64,000 nt of DNA from Kurthia gibsonii (GTDB lineage: Bacteria > Bacillota > Bacilli > Bacillales_A > Planococcaceae). The position numbers and the translations under genes were made by a program. The stretch spans positions 28,117-92,116 of the forward strand of contig NZ_BJOB01000009.1 of assembly GCF_006539985.1 (NCBI RefSeq), given 5' to 3'. The notes under the pieces were generated by a model. It was not told the DNA's origin and made no database searches. It worked only from the letters and a program-made list of their open reading frames with translations. Position 1 is the first letter of the stretch; each line of letters starts with the position of its first letter. Below are positions 56,488 to 64,000 of this stretch, one piece after another.

Positions 56488-57069
56488 ATGGAGCGAATAA
56501 CTTGGAATCAATTTTTCATGGCACAAAGCCATTTACTAGCATTAAGAAGTACATGTACCCGTCTATCTGTAGGTGCGACAATTGTTCGTGATAAACGAAT
56601 TATCGCAGGTGGTTATAATGGCTCGATCTCAGGAGATGATCATTGTATTGATAAAGGTTGTTATATTATTGACAATCATTGTGTCCGTACAGTACACGCT
56701 GAAACGAATGCATTATTACAATGTGCGAAATATGGTACACCAACAAAAGATGCGGATTTATATGTAACGCATTTCCCATGTTTACCATGTACAAAGTCAA
56801 TTATTCAAGCGGGCATTAAAAATTTATACTATGCAACAGATTATAAAAATAATCCATATGCGATTGAACTTTTTGAACAGGCGGGCGTTAATATTGTCCA
56901 CGTACCGTTTGAAGAACAAAAAATTGATTTTTTACGTGATGAAAAATTAAAACTCAATTTAGAGATGTTAGCAGAGCTTCGTGCTCGTGGCGTTGAACTA
57001 GAACAGTTGGCTCCATTTGAACAAAGGGTGGAACAATTATTTGGATTAAGCGTAGCCTCAATGAAGTAA
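56488..57069 (+). CDS. comEB: dCMP deaminase family protein ComEB
   Basis: 193 residues. Zinc-site motifs HAETNALLQC (about 72-81) and CLPCTKSI (about 99-106) with the catalytic Glu. Deaminates dCMP to dUMP; in B. subtilis also linked to competence protein localisation. The C-terminal extension of about 50 residues is typical of ComEB. Between comEA and comEC as usual. Confidence 0.94.
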   Translation: MERITWNQFFMAQSHLLALRSTCTRLSVGATIVRDKRIIAGGYNGSISGDDHCIDKGCYIIDNHCVRTVHAETNALLQCAKYGTPTKDADLYVTHFPCLPCTKSIIQAGIKNLYYATDYKNNPYAIELFEQAGVNIVHVPFEEQKIDFLRDEKLKLNLEMLAELRARGVELEQLAPFEQRVEQLFGLSVASMK

Positions 57070-57080
57070 TCTATATTGCC

Positions 57081-59327
57081 TTGTCAGTCCTCCTTGCCAT
57101 TCTTTCTGCAAATGAGACGACAGGGCTTTTATTTTTATATATTCCGTTTTTTATATGGTTAATTTTTAGAAAGACAGCCTGGTCGACTATCGTACTTGCA
57201 ATCATCGCGAGTCTGTTCTTCTTCGTGTACACAACAGAAAAGCTAGACGTTCCGAAAGAACTACCACAGCAGATGATTTTAACATGGACATCAACTGTGA
57301 AAGTGAATGGTGGTCGCGTGAGAGGATTAATGGAAGATGTGAATGGACAAAAAATTTATGTTGTTTATACCATTCAACATGAAGAAGAAAAGAAAATGCT
57401 CGAACAGCAAACATTAGCGAAACAAACGTTTCGTGTAGAAGGTGAATTAAAGCCTGTAACAAAGCCGCATCACGCATATGCATTTGATTTTCAAGATTAT
57501 TTAAAAAGTCATCATGCTATCGGTATTTATGAAGTTACGAAGTGGCAACCATTAAAAGTAAATGTATCATTCACTGCTTTTTTATGGCAACAACGTGCAA
57601 AACTCGAACAACATATTGATAAAACTTTCCCACAAGCGCTTCAAGCAGAAGCAAAGGCCTTATTAATTGGGCAACAAGATGATGTGGAAGCTGTCGATAC
57701 AAGAGCTTATCAGAAGCTTGGCATTACACATCTTTTCGCTATATCTGGTTTGCATGTCGCATTGATGAGTCTATTATTTCAACAAGTATTACTGAGAGCT
57801 GGGGTGCGAAAAGAGCAGGTCTTTTATACATTGTGGATTGCACTCCCAGCCTACGCTATTTTAGCAGGTGGGGCACCTTCTGTTTGGCGTTCAGTCATCA
57901 TGGTACTCATCTTATATGGCGCGCTTCTCTTTAATCACCGTCTAAAAGTAGAAAGTGCGCTCGGACTTTGTTTTCTTCTTTTCGTTCTAATTGAACCAAA
58001 TATCATCTATCAAGTAGGCTTTCAACTTTCCTTTTTAGCGACGAGCGCCATTGTCTTATCTTCCGAATGTTTAGCCCGTTGCAAAAATTGGCTGACACAG
58101 TCACTGTGGATTACGATTAGTTGTCAGTTACTCGTTCTACCATTACTTCTCTATCACTTTTATGAAGTATCGACTGCTAGTATTGTTATGAATTTAATCT
58201 TCGTACCTCTTTTTTCATTTGTTATTCTACCAGCGAATTTGGTGCTATTATGTAGTAGTTTTTTACCACCTTTCGTCTCACAACTTTTATTTAGTCTCTA
58301 TGAACCATTTCGCGTATTTGTTCAAGATTTTATTTACCTCTGTCAGAATATTCCATATCAAATGTGGAATCCCGGAAAACCGGCAGTTTGGATGCTTTGT
58401 GTATTATTGATTATAATTCTTTTCTTTTTTTACACGATGGAACAAAAGCGTTATCTTCTTGTGAGTATAGGTATCTTTTTTTCATTTACTTTTTATATAA
58501 CAGAACAACCAAAACATCATGAAGATGTACGTGTTACATTTTTAAGTGTAGATCAAGGTGATTGTACCATTATTGAGTTACCAAATCGGCGTGGTGTTTA
58601 TATGATTGATAGTGGTGGATTGCTGCGATTTGGCGGTACAACATGGAAACAGTCCGATAAAGTATATGAAATTGGAAGGCAAATTATCGTCCCTTATTTA
58701 AAAGGACGGGGGATTCAGAAGATTGACCGCCTTATTTTGACACATGCAGATGCGGATCATGTGGAAGGCGCAGAGGAAGTTATGCAAGAAGTAAAGGTGA
58801 AAGAAATTCATATCACACCGAATTCAGCTCAAAAAGCTATTATGCAAGATGTCTTACATGAAGCAGAAAAACAACATATTCCCATTCAGGAACAAATGGC
58901 AGGAGCAGCGTGGCAACAAGGTGCTTTTCGCATAGATTATGTTATGCCCTACGATACAGTTTATGAAGGAAATAATGACTCGATTGTCATCGTACTTACG
59001 TATGAAGGTAAAAAGATTATCATCCCAGGTGATTTAGAGGCAGAAGGAGAAGCAGAGTTAGTTGAGAAGAATCCAGAAGTTTTGAAAGGTACGACGATTT
59101 TAAAAGCAGGTCATCATGGTTCAAAAACATCAACATCTGATTTATTTTTGCAAGCTGTGAAGCCACAGCTCGTCATCTATTCAAGTGGACGGAATAATCG
59201 TTATAACCATCCTGCAAAAGAAGTGGTGGAGCGTGTACAACAAGCACATATTGAAGCGCTTAATACAGCAGAGATAGGAACGATTGAAGTACGTATGACG
59301 AAGACAACAATTGATGTACAACCATGA
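57081..59327 (+). CDS. comEC: DNA channel/competence protein ComEC (Rec2)
   Basis: 748 residues from the TTG used here. N-terminal membrane segments (about 1-45), OB-like DUF4131 (about 60-160), the competence membrane domain (about 185-480), then a metallo-beta-lactamase-like C-terminal domain (about 490-745) with LTHADADHVEGAEEV and AGHHGSKTSTSD. Takes up single-stranded DNA. The TTG at 57081 lacks a clear ribosome binding site. The frame is open back to 57021, and AAGGGTGG (57024-57031) would suit ATT at 57036 or 57039, adding 14-15 residues. So the true start is uncertain. Last gene of the comE operon. Confidence 0.92.
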   Translation: MSVLLAILSANETTGLLFLYIPFFIWLIFRKTAWSTIVLAIIASLFFFVYTTEKLDVPKELPQQMILTWTSTVKVNGGRVRGLMEDVNGQKIYVVYTIQHEEEKKMLEQQTLAKQTFRVEGELKPVTKPHHAYAFDFQDYLKSHHAIGIYEVTKWQPLKVNVSFTAFLWQQRAKLEQHIDKTFPQALQAEAKALLIGQQDDVEAVDTRAYQKLGITHLFAISGLHVALMSLLFQQVLLRAGVRKEQVFYTLWIALPAYAILAGGAPSVWRSVIMVLILYGALLFNHRLKVESALGLCFLLFVLIEPNIIYQVGFQLSFLATSAIVLSSECLARCKNWLTQSLWITISCQLLVLPLLLYHFYEVSTASIVMNLIFVPLFSFVILPANLVLLCSSFLPPFVSQLLFSLYEPFRVFVQDFIYLCQNIPYQMWNPGKPAVWMLCVLLIIILFFFYTMEQKRYLLVSIGIFFSFTFYITEQPKHHEDVRVTFLSVDQGDCTIIELPNRRGVYMIDSGGLLRFGGTTWKQSDKVYEIGRQIIVPYLKGRGIQKIDRLILTHADADHVEGAEEVMQEVKVKEIHITPNSAQKAIMQDVLHEAEKQHIPIQEQMAGAAWQQGAFRIDYVMPYDTVYEGNNDSIVIVLTYEGKKIIIPGDLEAEGEAELVEKNPEVLKGTTILKAGHHGSKTSTSDLFLQAVKPQLVIYSSGRNNRYNHPAKEVVERVQQAHIEALNTAEIGTIEVRMTKTTIDVQP

Positions 59328-59393
59328 AAACGCCATACAACCTTTCACGAAAAAATGCTATACTGAGAAAGATGTGAAAGGTAGGCGGGATAT

Positions 59394-60410
59394 ATGTTCC
59401 AACAACTATGGAAAGAAATGAATCAAGGGAAAATCGATCCTGTTTATGTACTTTCAGGAACCGAAACATATTTTATTGATGAAACGATTCGTCGTATGAA
59501 ACAGGCACTTGAACAAGCAGGTGAAATCGAAACGACGATTTTTGATTTAGAAGAAGTACCTGTCCAACATGTTATGGAGGAAGCCGATGCAATTCCTTTT
59601 TTCTCAGAAAAGAAGTTAATTATCGCAAAAAATGCATCCTTTTTAAAAGCAACAGACAATTCAAAAGAAAAAATGGCACATGATTTAAAAGCACTGGAGT
59701 TATGGCTACGTCACCCATCTGATTTCTCTATTACACTCTTTATTGCGCCATATGAAAAGTTAGATGAGCGTAAAAAAGTGACAAAGCAGATGAAGGAATT
59801 AGCACATGTTGTTCATGCGGAAGCACCAAGAGAACGCGATTTAGCTGTTTGGATTCAAAATGAAGTATCCTCACGTCAAAAACAAATCGACGAACGAGCA
59901 ATACAGAAGTTAATTGAACTCGTAGGGCTAGATATGTTGCATTTGCAAATGGAAGTGGATAAATTATGTCACTACATTGGCGAAGAAGGAATGATTCAAT
60001 TAGAAGATGTAGAGGAACTCGTTGCGAAAACATTAGAACAAGATGCTTTTAAATTGTTAAATGCTTATATTGCAGGTGATGTTTCTACTGCAGTCTCTAT
60101 TTATCATGATTTAATTCGCCAAAAACAAGAGCCGATTGCGCTCGTTGCATTGCTTGCTTCACAAGTACGCATAATGTCAAATGTATATTATTTACTTTCT
60201 AAAGGCTACCATGCACAACAGATTGCTAAGAGGTTAAAAGTGAATCCATACCGCGTAAAACGTATTATAGAAGATCGTTGTGGTGTGAAAGATACACATC
60301 TGTTAAAAGCGTTATATGGGCTAAGTGAGGTAGATCTTCAATTAAAATCAATGAGTGGTAGACGCGAACGTTACTTAGAACTGTTTTTAATGAAACCATT
60401 ATCTCATTAG
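59394..60410 (+). CDS. holA: DNA polymerase III subunit delta
   Basis: 338 residues. Clamp-loader subunit. N-terminal domain with FDLEEVPVQHVMEEADAIPF and KLIIAKNASFL, middle AAA-like domain, and C-terminal collar domain (LLASQVRIMSNVYYLLSKGY, YRVKRI). ATG follows GGCGGGATAT. Directly after comEC, as in other bacilli; a terminator follows. Confidence 0.95.
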   Translation: MFQQLWKEMNQGKIDPVYVLSGTETYFIDETIRRMKQALEQAGEIETTIFDLEEVPVQHVMEEADAIPFFSEKKLIIAKNASFLKATDNSKEKMAHDLKALELWLRHPSDFSITLFIAPYEKLDERKKVTKQMKELAHVVHAEAPRERDLAVWIQNEVSSRQKQIDERAIQKLIELVGLDMLHLQMEVDKLCHYIGEEGMIQLEDVEELVAKTLEQDAFKLLNAYIAGDVSTAVSIYHDLIRQKQEPIALVALLASQVRIMSNVYYLLSKGYHAQQIAKRLKVNPYRVKRIIEDRCGVKDTHLLKALYGLSEVDLQLKSMSGRRERYLELFLMKPLSH

Positions 60411-60414
60411 TCAA

Positions 60415-60450
60415 AAAGAGAAATTACTATTCTTAGTGATTTCTTTTTTT
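60415..60450 (+). terminator. Rho-independent terminator after holA
   Basis: AGAAATTACTA (60419-60429) / TAGTGATTTCT (60434-60444), one G-U pair, flanked by A-rich and T-run sequence to 60450. Confidence 0.8.
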
Positions 60451-60514
60451 TGTATAAAATGGAATTTTTTATTAAAAGAGGGTATAAGTGAACAGATATA
60501 TAAGGAGGTAAAAG

Positions 60515-60814
60515 ATGAGTAAAGGATGGTGTATAATATGGATTGTTTTAGTTGTAGTGGTGGTCGGTTTATGGATTACGAATTATTATATGAGTAATCC
60601 GCTTGCAAAGCATCGTGCAGCAATCGAGTTAGAAACATACTTAAATGAAAATTATCCGAACCAAACATTCGATGTAAAGAATGGAAAGTATGAAGAAAAA
60701 CGTGATGTATATGCGTTTACTGTAAAAAATCGTGATGATATGGAACAAAGTTATACATTTCAAAATCAAAACGGACGTGGATATGAAGTATTGAATGATA
60801 CATTAAAAGAATAG
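60515..60814 (+). CDS. Small membrane-anchored protein, function unknown (DUF3139-like)
   Basis: 99 residues. N-terminal membrane helix (about 5-26, IWIVLVVVVVGLWITNYYM) then a small outward or cytoplasmic domain with YLNENYPNQTFDVKNGKYEE and AFTVKNRDD, which resembles DUF3139-type proteins. ATG follows AAGGAGG, so expression is likely. Not recognised further. With the next gene it stands between holA and rpsT, where B. subtilis has neither. Confidence 0.6.
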   Translation: MSKGWCIIWIVLVVVVVGLWITNYYMSNPLAKHRAAIELETYLNENYPNQTFDVKNGKYEEKRDVYAFTVKNRDDMEQSYTFQNQNGRGYEVLNDTLKE

Positions 60815-60853
60815 AGTTATAATCTGCAACAAAGTAAAGAAGTGTCTGTTCAA

Positions 60854-61210
60854 ATGAGTAATCAATTGCAACAAGTACTTACGAGCAATGTTCCGAATGT
60901 CAAACATGTTTTAGCTACTATTCGTACAAAACAAGAAACGATTCAATTGAGTTCGAAAGAAGACATAGAAGAACCAGTTATTATTGCAATTGATGTTGAT
61001 ATGACAGGGATGTCTCGGGAAGATTTATATCAGATTGCACGTGAAGTATATGATGAACTAGCACGTGAGAAAGTTCATTATCAAAAAGCTACTGTAGTAG
61101 GATATGAATTGAAAGGTGAAGCGAATCAAAAACAATGGCAATATGTTTATCGTATTCAATTCTCTGAAAATCGAGCACCTGTAAAAAATGAAATTACGCG
61201 TACAATTTAA
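60854..61210 (+). CDS. Unrecognised small cytoplasmic protein
   Basis: 118 residues from ATG 60854 (GTG at 60842 in frame gives four more; AAAGAAG at 60836-60842 serves the ATG). No membrane segment. Reads as an alpha/beta domain with VIIAIDVDMTGMSREDLYQI, EVYDELAREKVHYQKATVV and YRIQFSENR. I do not recognise the family. 39 bp after the preceding small gene, so they may be cotranscribed. Confidence 0.55.
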   Translation: MSNQLQQVLTSNVPNVKHVLATIRTKQETIQLSSKEDIEEPVIIAIDVDMTGMSREDLYQIAREVYDELAREKVHYQKATVVGYELKGEANQKQWQYVYRIQFSENRAPVKNEITRTI

Positions 61211-61217
61211 ATTAAAA

Positions 61218-61246
61218 AAGGGCTGATGCGATAAGCATCAGCCCTT
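61218..61246. terminator. Terminator of rpsT (and possibly of the small-gene pair)
   Basis: Perfect 12-bp stem AAGGGCTGATGC (61218-61229) / GCATCAGCCCTT (61235-61246). On the minus strand a T-run (complement of 61214-61219) follows, so it mainly ends rpsT; on the plus strand the T-run is short. Confidence 0.85.
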
Positions 61247-61267
61247 TAAATTCTACACAAGGTAGAA

Positions 61268-61516
61268 TTAAGCTTTTTTCATTAAACGAGCTTTCGTACG
61301 AGAAGCAGCGTTTTTGTGGATTAAGCCTTTAGAAGCAGCTTTGTCTAGAGATTTAACTGCAGCTGATAATAATTCAGCAGCGTTTTCTTCTTTAGCGATT
61401 AAAGCAGCATCAGCTTTTCTCACAGCTGTACGCATTGCAGATTTGATTGCGATGTTACGAGCTTTAGCTTTTTCAGTCGTTTTAACACGTTTGATTGCAG
61501 ATTTAATATTTGGCAT
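61268..61516 (-). CDS. rpsT: 30S ribosomal protein S20
   Basis: 82 residues, basic and helical. [19 protein letters not shown] and [12 protein letters not shown] are the family blocks. Start at 61516 with AGGAGGTG on the minus strand; an in-frame GTG at 61525 is part of that site. On the minus strand, opposite to lepA, as in B. subtilis. The two spore genes that normally come next (gpr, spoIIP) are missing. Confidence 0.97.
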   Translation of the reverse strand: MPNIKSAIKRVKTTEKAKARNIAIKSAMRTAVRKADAALIAKEENAAELLSAAVKSLDKAASKGLIHKNAASRTKARLMKKA

Positions 61517-61588
61517 GAAATTCACCTCCTATAAAGATTCGAGATGAGTAAATTCTCAACTGTGTCTGTATCTAATACAACAAGCATC

Positions 61589-61618
61589 ATTATAGCAAAC
61601 AAATACTCCTGAAATCAA
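61589..61618 (-). promoter_or_regulatory. Promoter of rpsT
   Basis: Minus strand TTGATT, 18-bp spacer, TATAAT (plus-strand AATCAA 61613-61618 and ATTATA 61589-61594). Confidence 0.65.
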
Positions 61619-61763
61619 GAGAGAAATGGAAAGAATATTTACTTGACAAGCTTTTTTTTACGAATTTTCTACATAAATTTAGAAAAAGAAGACGAACTAA
61701 CTATTATTTTGAAATAACTTAGAAGTAAAAAACTTTATTTTCATAGTAGTTCACGAACTTCCA

Positions 61764-61793
61764 TTGCCAATATAGCCTTTTGACTGATATAAT
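61764..61793 (+). promoter_or_regulatory. Promoter of lepA
   Basis: TTGCCA (61764-61769), 18-bp spacer, TATAAT (61788-61793). Confidence 0.65.
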
Positions 61794-61821
61794 TCAAATA
61801 GTTTAAATAGGAGTGGAATGC

Positions 61822-63657
61822 ATGAATCGAGAAGAATTATTAAAAAGACAAGAACATATTCGAAATTTCTCTATTATTGCGCATATTGACCACGGTAAAT
61901 CTACATTAGCTGACCGAATTTTAGAACAGACGCAAGCATTAACTGCGCGTGAAATGAAAAATCAGTTATTGGACTCAATGGATTTAGAACGTGAGCGCGG
62001 TATTACGATTAAATTGAATGCAGTACAATTAAATTATGTAGCAAAAGATGGCGAACAGTACACATTCCATCTAATTGATACACCTGGACACGTCGACTTC
62101 ACATACGAAGTATCACGTAGTCTAGCAGCTTGTGAAGGCGCCATCTTAGTCGTGGACGCAGCACAGGGAATCGAGGCGCAAACATTAGCTAATGTTTATT
62201 TAGCGCTAGATAATGATTTAGAAATTTTACCTGTTATTAATAAGATTGATTTACCTTCTGCCGATCCAGAACGTGTACGTGGTGAAATTGAAGATGTAAT
62301 TGGATTAGATGCTTCAGAGGCTGTTTTAGCTTCTGCAAAAGCAGGTATCGGAATTGAAGAAATTTTAGAACAAATCGTTGAGAAAGTACCAGCGCCACAA
62401 GGTGATCCAGAAGCACCACTACAAGCGCTAATTTTTGACTCTGTATATGATTCGTATCGTGGTGTTATTATCTCGATTCGTATTTCAGAAGGTACTGTAA
62501 AACCTGGTGATAAAATTCGTATGATGGCAACAAATGCTGAATTCGAAGTAATCGAAGTAGGTGTTCATACACCACATATGACGCCGCGTGATTTCTTAAC
62601 AGTTGGTGATGTAGGCTATTTAACAGCTTCTATTAAAAATGTAGGAGATACACGTGTCGGTGATACGGTTACATCAGTTAAAAACCCTGCGTCAGCACCA
62701 TTAGAAGGTTATCGTAAATTGAACCCGATGGTATATTGTGGTCTATACCCAATTGATACAGCGAAATATGTTGATTTACGTGAAGCACTTGAAAAATTAG
62801 AGCTAAATGACTCAGCACTACAATACGAGCCTGAAACATCGCAAGCACTTGGCTTTGGTTTCCGTTGTGGTTTCTTAGGATTACTACACATGGAGATTAT
62901 CCAAGAACGTATTGAACGTGAATTCAATATCGACTTAATTACAACAGCACCATCTGTAATTTATCATGTAAAGATGACAGATGGTACCGAAGTACAAGTA
63001 GCGAATCCATCTGAAATGCCAGATCCACAAAAAATCATGTCAATTGAAGAGCCGTATGTAAAAGCAAGTATTATGGTTCCGAATGACTATGTAGGTGCAG
63101 TAATGGAGATTTGCCAACGTAAACGTGGGAACTTCTTAACAATGGATTATATTGATACAACGCGTGTAAATATTCTGTATGAACTACCATTATCTGAAAT
63201 TGTTTATGACTTCTTCGATCAATTGAAGTCATCAACAAAAGGTTATGCGTCATTCGACTATGAATTGATTGGTTACAACCCATCAAAACTAGTGAAGATG
63301 GATATCTTACTAAATTCAGAACAAGTCGATGCACTAAGTTTCATCGTGCATAAAGACTTTGCTTACGATCGCGGTAAAGTCATCGTAGAAAAATTAAAAG
63401 AATTAATTCCACGTCAACAATTTGAAGTACCTGTTCAAGCGGCAGTAGGACAAAAAATTGTGGCACGTTCAACAATCAAAGCAATGCGTAAAAACGTATT
63501 AGCAAAATGTTACGGTGGAGATATCTCACGTAAACGTAAACTTCTTGAAAAACAAAAAGAAGGTAAAAAACGTATGAAACAAGTTGGATCGGTAGAAGTT
63601 CCACAAGAAGCATTCATGGCTGTCTTGAAAATGGACGACGACCAACCGAAGAAATAA
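61822..63657 (+). CDS. lepA: Elongation factor 4 (LepA)
   Basis: 611 residues. Ribosome-associated GTPase. G1 HIDHGKST (about 17-24), G3 DTPGHVDF, G4 NKIDLP; then domain II, EF-G-like domains and the LepA-specific C-terminal domain ([36 protein letters not shown]). ATG at 61822 follows TAGGAG (61808-61813); the GTG at 61813 overlaps that site. Strong terminator after it. Confidence 0.98.
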   Translation: MNREELLKRQEHIRNFSIIAHIDHGKSTLADRILEQTQALTAREMKNQLLDSMDLERERGITIKLNAVQLNYVAKDGEQYTFHLIDTPGHVDFTYEVSRSLAACEGAILVVDAAQGIEAQTLANVYLALDNDLEILPVINKIDLPSADPERVRGEIEDVIGLDASEAVLASAKAGIGIEEILEQIVEKVPAPQGDPEAPLQALIFDSVYDSYRGVIISIRISEGTVKPGDKIRMMATNAEFEVIEVGVHTPHMTPRDFLTVGDVGYLTASIKNVGDTRVGDTVTSVKNPASAPLEGYRKLNPMVYCGLYPIDTAKYVDLREALEKLELNDSALQYEPETSQALGFGFRCGFLGLLHMEIIQERIEREFNIDLITTAPSVIYHVKMTDGTEVQVANPSEMPDPQKIMSIEEPYVKASIMVPNDYVGAVMEICQRKRGNFLTMDYIDTTRVNILYELPLSEIVYDFFDQLKSSTKGYASFDYELIGYNPSKLVKMDILLNSEQVDALSFIVHKDFAYDRGKVIVEKLKELIPRQQFEVPVQAAVGQKIVARSTIKAMRKNVLAKCYGGDISRKRKLLEKQKEGKKRMKQVGSVEVPQEAFMAVLKMDDDQPKK

Positions 63658-63660
63658 ACT

Positions 63661-63706
63661 AAAATAGCGAACATCATTTTATATGAAATGATGTTCGCTA
63701 TTTTTT
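63661..63706 (+). terminator. Rho-independent terminator after lepA
   Basis: AAAATAGCGAACATCATTT (63661-63679) / AAATGATGTTCGCTATTTT (63686-63704), perfect 19-bp stem, T-run. Confidence 0.92.
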
Positions 63707-63732
63707 AAAAAAAGAAGGAAGGTGAAGAGCTA

Positions 63733-64000
63733 ATGAATAAAAATAAGTATCCGAAATGCCATATTTATTCCCAAAATAGTTGGCGTGATGAAGCGTATAT
63801 TATAGGGAACCGACAAGGATTAGAAAAGTTGAGAGATGCACTTACGCTAACATTAGAGAAGGGGAATACTAAAAATGATTTTTGGCCGAAAGATTTAGAA
63901 GGATATGACATATTAATTGCTTGTGTGGAAGACGCGGAAATGAATGATTTGGAATTACCTTATAGTTCAGAGTTCTATGAACGCTTAGACGATGAAAAAG
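63733..64000 (+). CDS. Unidentified protein, 5' part (runs off the window)
   Basis: 89 codons are open to the right edge, starting at ATG 63733 after GAAGGAAGGTGAAGAG. Visible sequence includes PKCHIYSQNSWRDEAYIIGN, LEKLRDALTLTLEKG, FWPKDLEGYDILIACVED and LELPYSSEFYERL. It is soluble and acidic. The pattern reminds me of small proteins found beside toxin genes (possible immunity protein), but this is a weak impression. No function is assigned. Confidence 0.6.
   Translation, partial: MNKNKYPKCHIYSQNSWRDEAYIIGNRQGLEKLRDALTLTLEKGNTKNDFWPKDLEGYDILIACVEDAEMNDLELPYSSEFYERLDDEK

Larger units (their letters stand above)
61517..61821. other. 305-bp divergent region between rpsT and lepA
   Basis: Holds the rpsT and lepA promoters and leaders only. 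No trace of gpr or spoIIP, which occupy this interval in spore-forming bacilli. Confidence 0.7.

Overview
The window is low-GC, mostly co-directional DNA from a Gram-positive bacterium of the order Bacillales. Gene order follows the Bacillus subtilis relA to lepA region closely: recJ-apt-relA-dtd-yrvJ-hisS-aspS-6S RNA-tcdA-rarA-cymR-iscS-mnmA-yrrB-recD2-alaS-ireB-ruvX-yrzB-mltG-yrrMNO-udk-greA-yrrS-mtnN, then yqeGH-aroE-yhbY-nadD-yqeK-rsfS-yqeM-comEA-comEB-comEC-holA-rpsT-lepA. The spore genes gpr and spoIIP, normally between rpsT and lepA, are absent. Together with a C30-type carotenoid cluster this suggests a non-sporulating member of the Planococcaceae; a Kurthia-like organism is my guess, not a demonstrated identity.

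Layout. 1-9.7 kb: nucleotide salvage and stringent response (recJ 3' end, apt, relA, dtd), a secreted four-SH3 amidase on the minus strand, and a T-box-controlled hisS-aspS operon. 9.7-12.1 kb: 6S RNA and a SEC-C/helix-turn-helix protein. 12.1-18.7 kb: an amino-sugar (GlcNAc/chitobiose) locus in advanced decay. The regulator nagR, HPr, Enzyme I and nagB are intact, but nagA, a SIS-domain sugar isomerase, a PTS EIIB and a BadF-type GlcNAc kinase are broken; three NagR-type operators survive. 18.8-26.5 kb: tcdA, then a MerR/B12-fold regulator divergent from a five-gene carotenoid operon. Shared operator half-sites carry the -35 boxes of both promoters. 26.5-36.1 kb: a NatAB/YhaQP-type exporter, rarA (minus), cymR-iscS-mnmA, a TPR protein and recD2.

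36.1-49.1 kb: a GNAT enzyme, T-box-controlled alaS, ireB-ruvX, three tandem DUF1292 genes, mltG, the tRNA wobble-uridine set (trmR, trhP1, trhP2), udk, greA, yrrS and mtnN. 49.1-55.7 kb: divergent pssA/psd, then the compact yqeG-yqeM ribosome-assembly, shikimate and NAD operon. 55.7-64 kb: the late competence operon comEA-EB-EC, holA, two unrecognised small genes, rpsT (minus), lepA and the 5' end of an unidentified gene.

Points most worth a second look: (1) an inverted-repeat operator between the MerR-type regulator and the crt operon, with an orphan third copy, and a regulator that keeps a CarH-like fold but has lost residues of the cobalamin motifs; (2) a perfect 12-bp terminator-like hairpin whose arm contains the comEA start codon and whose inner stem holds its ribosome binding site; (3) the decaying nag locus; (4) the ambiguous specifier codon of the hisS T-box. 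No rRNA, tRNA, CRISPR array or insertion sequence was seen.
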